DNA from: Protonemura montana
Lineage: Eukaryota > Arthropoda > Insecta > Plecoptera > Nemouridae
Direction: 5' to 3'
Assembly (NCBI GenBank): GCA_947568835.1
Contig: OX387606.1
Location: 2,914,001 to 2,978,000 of the forward strand
DNA length: 64,000 bases
The notes beneath the pieces were generated by a model. It worked only from the letters and a program-made list of their open reading frames with translations. It was not told the origin of the DNA and made no database searches. Of the stretch, positions 1-9,600 are shown piece after piece (within the stretch, counting starts at the first letter, position 1; each line of letters begins with the position of its first letter). A program made the translations under genes and the position numbers.

Positions 1-606
1 AAAAGAGCGTACAAAAGCTCATGTCCGTGAAAACATGCCAGGCTTTATTCACTGTAAAGGCAAACCTACCACACCAGTGGGTACAAAATGATAGAAGTTA
101 GGTTATTTTAAGGTTGGTCCTTTTGTTTTAAACCTTACCAGCCTCATGAAAAATAAAGATACATAACACAGCAAACGTATATGCAACGTAATGTATATAT
201 TTACGTTTGTTTTGTAATTTTAAGCCTGATCAGGACAACGTGCCTGGAATTGAGTTGATCAGAGTTTTAGAAAAATTCTTCTGAGAAGATCTGAAGCAGT
301 AAAGCTTGGCTGCGTTTTGACGTTTAAAAGAAAAGAGGTTTTTTTTTAGATAAAAATCCTAGATTTACCACAACATGTAATCTAGAGGCTAAGAGATGAC
401 GTGATCAACTTCAAGCAGCTGTAGTGTTAAGTTGTGTGATATGCAAGGGCACCTTTATTCATTAAAAGAGCCCTTCATCGTTCTCCCAACGTGCCATAGG
501 TATTGCAATTTGCCAGGCAGCCAGGTGAGTGTACTTGACGCTTTTCCGTGCTTTATTCAACGTGCTAGGGCTACCTGTACCAGCTTTGGCACCGAGATCA
601 GATCAC
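1..606. other. intronic/flanking sequence left of the last visible EFL1 exon
   Basis: The exon at 607-789 (minus strand) ends in a splice donor at 605-606, so this stretch should be EFL1 intron. I looked for the remaining EFL1 C-terminal exons on the minus strand (the elongation-factor domain IV/V-like part) and saw none. The sequence is AT-rich with no recognisable feature. Confidence 0.5.
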
Positions 607-3600
607 CTGAGATATCCGGGAACGCGGTTCAGTAGTAGGTTAGGCCCCACGCGACGCGGACCGCAGCTCCAGATGGCGTCGACGTCATCGGCAGACCAAC
701 CGCCGCCAGCCGCCGCGAGCGCAGTGCGTAGAGAACGCAGGAAGGCACGCAATTGTGCTGCCAGCGGTAGAGACATACTGGACATGTCACTGGAATCGGT
801 GGATCTGAGGACACCAACCAGTGTGATTTAGTTTGATTGTGCTGTGTCCAGGTTATTGTCATCACTTCTGGCATACAGAAATATAGTTACCACTTAGAAT
901 TCAAATTTCTTTCTGCAGCCAAGAAGTTGTGGATAGGACGATAGAAGATATGCTAGTTAATTTCTCACAACTTCTGATACATTTTAGCCAATAGGCAACT
1001 TTCAATATTGATTCCTTCTCTATTTGACATCGAATTGGGTCATTGAAAGGGAAATACGTTTATGGATCTGTTCCATCAAACTTAAATTCTTTTTAAAGAA
1101 ACTAGCATCGATCATAACTTATATAATGTTTATATTTACTTATTCATTTTCAAAACATTTTGAAATTTGATTGCTTCAAACTGAAATAGATAATGGTTCC
1201 AGTTCTTTATTTTTTTTTGTAATACCAATTCAGGTTCTGGTTTTAGGTCCATGATATGGAGACTCAGCACTCAAATCTATGGCTAGAAAGGCATGGAAAC
1301 ATTACCTGACTATTTCCGCTGGTTCCCCGGTTCCCTGTTGGTCATGCTGCTGGTCGTGTCCACGCAGGAAGGCGTCCAATGTAGCCAACACGTCGTGGCT
1401 GGCTTCCAACAGAGTAGTGACGGCTGGAGGCAAGGGCACGGCACGCACACCCAACGGCCCGACGGGGGCGGTGACGGCAGGGGCCGGCGTAGGGATCGCT
1501 TCGTTGGTCTGGTCCAGCAACGGGGGCGGCACTACAGTCTCACGGAACGCCACTATCGGCTCACTCGCCACGATCTCCACCTTGGCGTAGCTAGGCACGG
1601 AAAAGTTAGTTAGTGACTTGTCTTAAGTGTAGTAACAAAAGACAAAGTAAGTCTACATAATTAAAGGCCAGTTTACAAGGGGCTTGTTTTCTTATTTTTC
1701 TTATTATGAACACTTTTACCGCCTCAAAAATTGATGCCCAAACAGGGACTCGAACCCCGATCTCCACCTATCGCGGGTGTTGCTCTAACCCATTGAGCTA
1801 CTTGGACCCCGATCTCCCACCTATCGCGGGTGTAGCTCTAGCCCATTGAGCTACTTGGACCCTGATCTCCACCTATCGCGGGTGTTGCTCTAACCCATTG
1901 AGCTACTCGAACCCTGATCTCCACCTATCGTGGGTGTTGCTCTAACCAATTGAGCTACTTGGACAGAGTGGCACTAAAGCAAACTCATCACAAGTCAAAA
2001 ACTACTTTGTTGGCCAAGTTAAACCCAGATAATATTACAATTTTCTTCTCTGGGGGCATGTGATTTAAGTCGGCTGTGTTAACAGCAGTAGCAAGCCGAG
2101 GCTCGCCTAGGTTAGCAAGAATCACGTACCGGTCGCGGAGGTCTTCAAGGCAGCGTTGCAAGTGCACTTCGCCTGCCGTGAGAAGGACGGTCTCACCGCT
2201 CGCCTCCACCAGCACCTGACAGACCAGGCCACCTGATTAGTGATTAGACTCAGCAAAAGTACAAATACTTCTCACTCATCACTAGACGCAGCTGATATAG
2301 ATCATAGATTAATCGTCTGTTTCATTCTCTTTACTTTCCCAATCAGGAGATTTATACCTCCGTAAGTTGTGTTTCCTCTTTCATCTTTCTCAATTAATAA
2401 GCAAGGTAATTGTCTCAATGAAGCTACATTTCACTCTCCCACAAATCCAATCTGGCTTGCCACTCAAAAAATAAGCCTGGGAAAGTTATTATTTCCCAAA
2501 CTTTTACTCAACGAACATGCTAACTATGTTGTGGTGAGTGACGGACTTGCTCTGTTGTAATTGACTCGAGGTCCTAAAAAGGACCTAAAAAGTCGAAGTT
2601 TCGTCGGCGTTGGCGCCGACATCTTCAGGCCCATGCTAGCTATAGTAAAACTAGGTATCACCGTGTAGATCTTTCTCTTCTTTTCGCCCTAAGATGAGAG
2701 TGGATTTGAATCCAACCGACCCAATGGCACTAAATATAATCCAAAGGTTTTAAAACTAAAATGAACTTTAGGTATGTGCAGTTATTTTTTAAGCATTTGA
2801 TATCTATCTAGAAGCAACAGGGTTTTATCAGGCCCAGCTTTTCCATATACTGCAACTCTGAGTTGTGTTCTTACCCACATCACATAACAATTTCACTGCA
2901 TGCGATTGGCAGATGCCCTGGCAATTTTTTCAACGAACACTCATGTAGAAGTCAAGATTTTTGATAATACCAATACAAAGAATAAACAAACTCTCTCTGA
3001 TTTTTTAGGTGAAACGGTTTAAAGTCCACGAAAAATAAAGACAAACAAAGAAATACAAAGTACCAAGCCGACCTGAAATCAACTTAACTCATTGCTTGTT
3101 TACTTGGGCTACCTGTGAGGTATTGGATGATTGACCATCATACACATGACCAGTTCTGTTCGGGAGAGAGGTTGGAGGGATGAAAGTTAAGCAGCACTGC
3201 GCTGGGTCAGGTATTGGGTGGGTGACCATCATACACATGACCAGTTCTGTTCAGGTGAGAGATTGGAGGGATGAAAGTTAGTACAGCAACTTCACTCGCC
3301 TTGCTTATCAACCTCTCGACAGCATGGATTTGTGGAGGAATCCTGTTGTTCGCGTTGTACCGTCCTTCGGAAGGGATGTGAAGTCTGTGGTCCCCTTGGT
3401 GCTCTTCGACAGGAGTAGGCTATGTGCCAGCACCGGGTTTCCCCTTCTCCCTTCTAGGCTAGGTTAGGTTCATCATCATCCACTCATTCACCGACGCTAT
3501 TAGACCAGTGCCGCATGGCCAGATGTCAAAACAGTGCATTGTTAAACACAACAAATAATAATAATGGGATACCTGTACGCAAGCGTCCGCCTGGTTCAGC

Positions 3601-6600
3601 AGACGCAGCCCACGACGCAAAGCTGCAGCGTCGGCCGTGTTTCGCGGCTGGACGGCTACCCGGACGACCGGATTCACGGCTGCCCGGAGTTCCCCGAAAG
3701 CTGGGCACGACAGAGTCGACGACAGCGTCGCGGTCTTGAGCACGTGGAGACGCAGACCGCCAACGCCTGTTGAACGTCTTGTTGCATTAGAAAGCTAGAC
3801 TGATAATGAGAATGATTAACATAAAATCTCATGAGATTTAAACTAAATACAACGCATCCATCGTCAAATTGAAGTTATTCGAGTTTGGCGTCACTAGAAT
3901 CAGAGTGACTGTGAACCTCATGGTTCTACTCCTTGGAGAACTGTCATTCTCAACAAATGCACTAAAATCGTCTCAAAAAGCAAGTGTCCCAGTAGCTCAA
4001 TGGGTTAGAGCTACACCCGCGATAGGTGGAGATCGGGGTTCGAGTCCCCGTTCGGACATTAATTTTTGAGACAGTTATAATGTTGATAATAATAAAATGA
4101 TTAACAGTACATAGAGGCTGGTTTCAAGAGGAACTTTTCAAGAAAATAAAACAGCTCTTTGACATATATACATAGATCTTTTTTAACTAGTGCTAAGGTA
4201 AACTACAGTGTGTCTAAAAATTCAGGAAATCATAAGTTGCCTGGAGATCAAGGATGCATACAACCAACACCTCATTCACATATACAATTGGTAAATAGTA
4301 AATACAACTCGTTGGTCACGGTTAAATTATTTAATCGAAAGTACTAACAGCATAAGTTTCTCATCGTCAGCTTGGTTTCATTCAAACGAGTCTTGACAAG
4401 AGGTAAAAATAAAAGATAAAAGATAAAATTTGTTAGGAGCAAACTAGATTTAGATTTAAGTTAATCAATATTTATACCTTGCCACAGTGCTATTTTGTAC
4501 GCCAGTACGATGTTATAATAATAAATCAAATAAATAAATAAATAAAACAACACGTACCTACGACGGTGCCTGCAGGTGCGTGGCCCAGAGGTTCAAGGTC
4601 GGCGCCCATCAGCAGGTAGACCTGTCGCACGACTGCGCGGGTCACATGACACCCCGCGGGAAGGTCGCGCAAGGTCGTGCCGGGCTCCACCGTCTCGCCG
4701 CGTTTCACCTGCCGTAGGAAGGATATCCGTGACCAACGTTGCTAGCCGTGCTCCAGACATGCTTGATATTGTCACCGACCTGCTACTGTTATGGTAGCAC
4801 AAACTAATAGGTCTACCAACAATAAGCCCAAGCAGATGACACAAATCAATCGATTAAATAAATAAATACTCACGGCAGCTGCTGCTCGCACGGGGTCGTG
4901 CTTCGGCCCGAGAACAAATACCTCGGAGCCCGCACGTAGCGTACCGCTGAACACTCTAGCGAACGCAACGAAAGTGTCTTCGCCCTCCTCGACATCTTCA
5001 TCAACACCACGGACAACAGCCTCCTTGCTGTCACTGGGCTCAACCAAACGATTCGTTACGACGCTACTTTCAGTCGGTATGTTTTTAGCATCACCACCTT
5101 CGCGGCTAGATTCCACTGCGGAACTTGATGCATCTGCTTGAGTGGTGGGTTCCGCCATGATAGGCACATTTGGTTGCTCTTCCCCCTCACAAACCCGAGG
5201 CCCCTTCTCGTCGGCGTCTCTTTGTCGCCTTGCCGCCAACGCAGCTGCCCGACGGGCTTGTAGCTCTTCTGGCGATGGTTCCACGGGACGGTTTTCTGGC
5301 AGGCTGCTTCGAGGCACCTGCAAAGCAAGTACCGTGAAATTACATCGAGCATGGGGACGGAGCATGTGAAGTCGGTAAATTATTGTTTTTTTAATTGCTG
5401 AATGTTTGAAGGCTTCTGAAAATTAGCTGCGTGGGCCCATGTGCTGTGCTGGGGATTCAAATCTCATGCCATAGCAACCATCTGAGGAATGTCTAAGTGT
5501 GACAACAAGTAAATGTAGATGGGTATTATGTGGTATAAAGTATCAGGAATTAAGCTATTCAGGGGTTATACCTAGAGCAACCATTTGGCGGTGCTGCCAT
5601 ATTGCTACTAAATACGATCAGTTGTATTATATAAACCTGGCCTAGAGCGGTCATTTGCCATTGCTACCATGGTGCTTCATAATAAGACCGGTGGTATTAT
5701 ATAACCCCGACCTAGAGCAGTCCTTTGGCGGTGCTATCATGGTGCTATACAATACGATCAGTGGTATGATTTAATCCCAACCTAGAGAGGCACTTTCCGA
5801 CAATGCTAGAGATTGTTGTTTTCACTACCACTGGCAACCAGTAGCTTTAGGTCTGGGTTACTGCTTGGTGCTGTGTTGTTGCTAGTTAGCACGGTGCTAC
5901 TGACAGTAATACCAGGGTCAGGAATCACCGCTCTAGGTCGGGGTCACTGCTTGGTGCTATGGTGGTGCTAGTTAGCACGGTGCTACTGGCAGATATACCA
6001 GGGTTACGAATCACCGCTCTAGGTCTGGGTTACTGCTTGGTGCTATGGTGGTGCTAGTTGGCACGGTGCTACTGACAGTAATACCAGGGTCACTGCTTGG
6101 TGCTATGGTGGTGCTAGTTAGCACGGTGCTACTGGCAGTAATACCAGGGTTACGAATCACCGCTCTAGGTCTGGGTTACTGCTTGGTGCTATGGTGGTGC
6201 TAGTTAGCACGGTGCTACTGACAGTAATACCAGGGTTACGAATCACCGCTCTAGGTCGGGGTTACTGCTTGGTGCTATGGTGGTGCAAGTTAGCATGGTG
6301 CTACTGACAGTAATACCAGGGTTACGAATCACCGCTCTAGGTCGGGGTTACTGCTTGGTGCTATGGTGGTGCAAGTTAGCATGGTGCTACTGACAGTAAT
6401 ACCAGGGTTACGAATCACCGCTCTAGGTCGGGTTACTGCTTGGTGCTATGGTGGTGCAAGTTAGCACGGTGCTACTGACAGTAATACCAGGGTTACGAAT
6501 CATCGCTCTAGGTCAGGGTTACTGCTTGGTGCTATGATGGTGCTGGTTAGCACGGTGCTACTGACAGTAATATCAGGGTTACAAAATGACCGCTCTAGGT

Positions 6601-9600
6601 CAGGCCCCAAGGCATCAACTTGAAGATTTGAAGTTGAACTGTTGGCCTTTGAACTGCAAGTGAACTGTTTGCGAGCAAGATGTTTTCGGAACGTACAGGA
6701 AACATTTTAGCGATAAAGACTACGAGTGGGGCGCCGTCTGCGGCCGAGCACTCGGTAAAGGCGGTGACAAGGTCGCGTGGTTCGGCCGTTAGCTCAACAG
6801 AGTCGTCGGGAAGTCCGAGCAGTAGCCGAGCTCTCCGCTCTGACAGGCTCAACGGCGACGGTACGCATCCCACAGCCATGTCTAGACAGGAGGAAAACAT
6901 TTTTTAGTACAAGTTCAGCCACAATTTGCTGGATTTCCCCCTGAGGCCATTGATGATTGATTGATTGATTGATTTCCTTTATTGGCTTAAAAAAAAAAAA
7001 AAAACATTTACAAGCCATGAATCCCATTAGGGATTGTCAGGATAGTACATAAAAGTAATATTAATAAAATACAGTTATAATAATAATGATAATAATAGTA
7101 GTAAAAATGATAATAATTATTCTGATGGTATAGTGGTAATACAAGTGTGGTAGGAACATACGTACAAACTATGATACTAATATGGTAACAATACTTATGA
7201 TTGATAAATGATGCTCTGGCAGCTGGGCTGTAGGTATCTATCTGGCCCCAGAAATAATATGAATATTTTCTAGGAGTAATATACAATTTGCAGAGGTGAT
7301 ATGGCTCTGAAAGGGCCATTAGGTTCGGTTTTGTTAAGTTAAGTTAGATTAGGTTAGGTTAGGTTTGGTAAAATTAGGTTCTATACGGCGCCAGGGTCAT
7401 TGAAGCAAGCGTAATAGAAATTCATATAGCTCAGGAGTTAGGGTTATGATTTTAGAAACTACACTCGATCTTATTTTCTTCAGAATAACAATGAATTTGT
7501 TTCCAATTACTTCCTTGTATCTATATGGATTTAAGCCCAGTCGTCAGGGAGTGCGTAAGTGCCCCAACCACGTAAATCTTAGGACCGGGTCTTGATTTTC
7601 CACTTAAATTCAAATCGGTGAACGGAAATGCAACGCCACAATGACAACAAACGTTAAAATGAAAGCATTGAACGTGTTTGATTCGCAGAACCGATTGCTT
7701 GTTTGCTAAACGTACCCAGCACGGCTTTAGACAGCGGCAGCCACGCCTGCATCAGCGCCTGCAGTTGAGCTCGACCGTCCACCAATCGCAACTCTCGCGC
7801 CGACAGCGTTACTCCAAGCACCGAGCAGAGCGCGGGGAGCTTGCCGCGATCCTTGCGTTCTACCAACGTCTCGTACACCTACATTCATGAAGGGAACGAA
7901 CCTGGTATTTTATTATTATGAACACTATAAGCCCAAACAGGGACTCGAACCCCGATCTCCACCTATCACGGGTGTTGCTCAAACCCATTGAGCTACTTGG
8001 ACTTTGATGAGCGTTTGCAATTAATTTAAGATTTCAAATAAATACAACGCATCCAACGTCAAATTGGAGTTCCTCGAGATTGAATGGTTGTGACGTGATA
8101 TAGCGTCACTAGAATCAGAGTGACTGTGAGTATTTACAGCCTCTTGGTTCTACTCCTTAGAGATCCGTCATTCTCATCAAATGCACTAAAATCGTCTCAA
8201 AAATCCAGTGTCCAAGTAGCTCAATTGGTTAAAGCAACACCCGTGAAAGGTGGAGATCGGGGTTCGAGTCCGCGTTTGGGCATCAATTTTTGAGACATTT
8301 ATAGTTTTCATAATAATAAAATACCTCGTGCATTGCAAGCGTTTGCAATTTAAATAAGATTTTAACAAAGTCGATATTTATCCGTGTTTAAGATGGTGCA
8401 GCTGATCAGGTGCAGCAGGTTCATAAGCCTCATTCATTGACCAGACTAGGCTAAGCGGCAGGAATTCATTTCATTTGAACAAGCACTCAAAATATTCAGG
8501 CATGGTCAGGTGGGACGCTAAGCCAACTGAAATTGCTAACTCCTCAATTATATTTAATTAATAATAAGTCATTTCCTTTCGGCAAAATAATTCACAATCC
8601 AACCAAATTTATTTACAGCAGCATAGCTCATAGGCAATCTTGATACGTTTCTCTAGAGTTGCCAGATTTTATTAAAAAAACAAGTTTGCATTTTATGGCA
8701 AATATTAAGATCATATGAGGTGATGAAACGCAAGGAAATTGTAAAATTCCACAGGGAATTGAATTACATTTGAATTTTCTTTTGACAAAAGGAATCTAAC
8801 GTGGTATGAAGATTTGGAAATTGGTCATCACTCATCATTCTATATTGTAATTTCAGATTGGTTAAGGTACTGGTAGATGGCTTAGATCTTAAAATCACAG
8901 GAAAATTATTAAATTTGAGTCCTCATGGCTGACTGGATTTTCTATAAACTTAGTCTTTGTATAAATAACACTCAAATCAAATGGGATCCCTTTTATCCGA
9001 GCCAGTAGAAATCACTGACATCACTGAAATCACTGACATCACTGAAATCACTGACATCACTGAAATCACTGACATCACTGACCTGCCAAAGGTTTTCCAA
9101 AACGAGCTGAGCAAAGAGTGTCTTCTTGGCACGTGCAGCAGCACCAGCCTTGACCTTGCCGCCCCCGACATAGAAGTCGCCCCAGAGAGCGGCACGAAGC
9201 TCTGGCTCCGCCACCCCCAACTTTGAGGCATAAAGCCGCGAGAAGTGCTCCAGCCTGTCGGCAACAACAGAGCGTTCGAGTTTGTTCTTTGTCGTGATTA
9301 CATCACTTAAGGAGACTTTGAATTTTTTTGCATCCCTGAGCAATTGTCAGGGGAATGATTATTGCCCACAAGATGCCTGATTTAGCCACCTCCACACCCA
9401 GTAGCCAGGGTCAAGGAAACCCAGCTTCAAAGATTACTTTTTAGTCCATAAAAACTCTTTTACCCTTGGAAAAAGGCAGAATCCAAAAAAATACACATTT
9501 GTAAACTTTGTGGTGGCCTTCAAAGAAAATTTTACTCTTAGTGTTCTTATTGGAATCAATTGAGCATTTCTTTGAATACATTTTATTTATATAATTTAAT

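Noticed and set aside
1740-1968. Functional tRNA gene cluster
   Set aside because: A and B boxes are present, but the anticodon stem is short, the loop lacks U33, units are truncated and the sequence belongs to a dispersed repeat.
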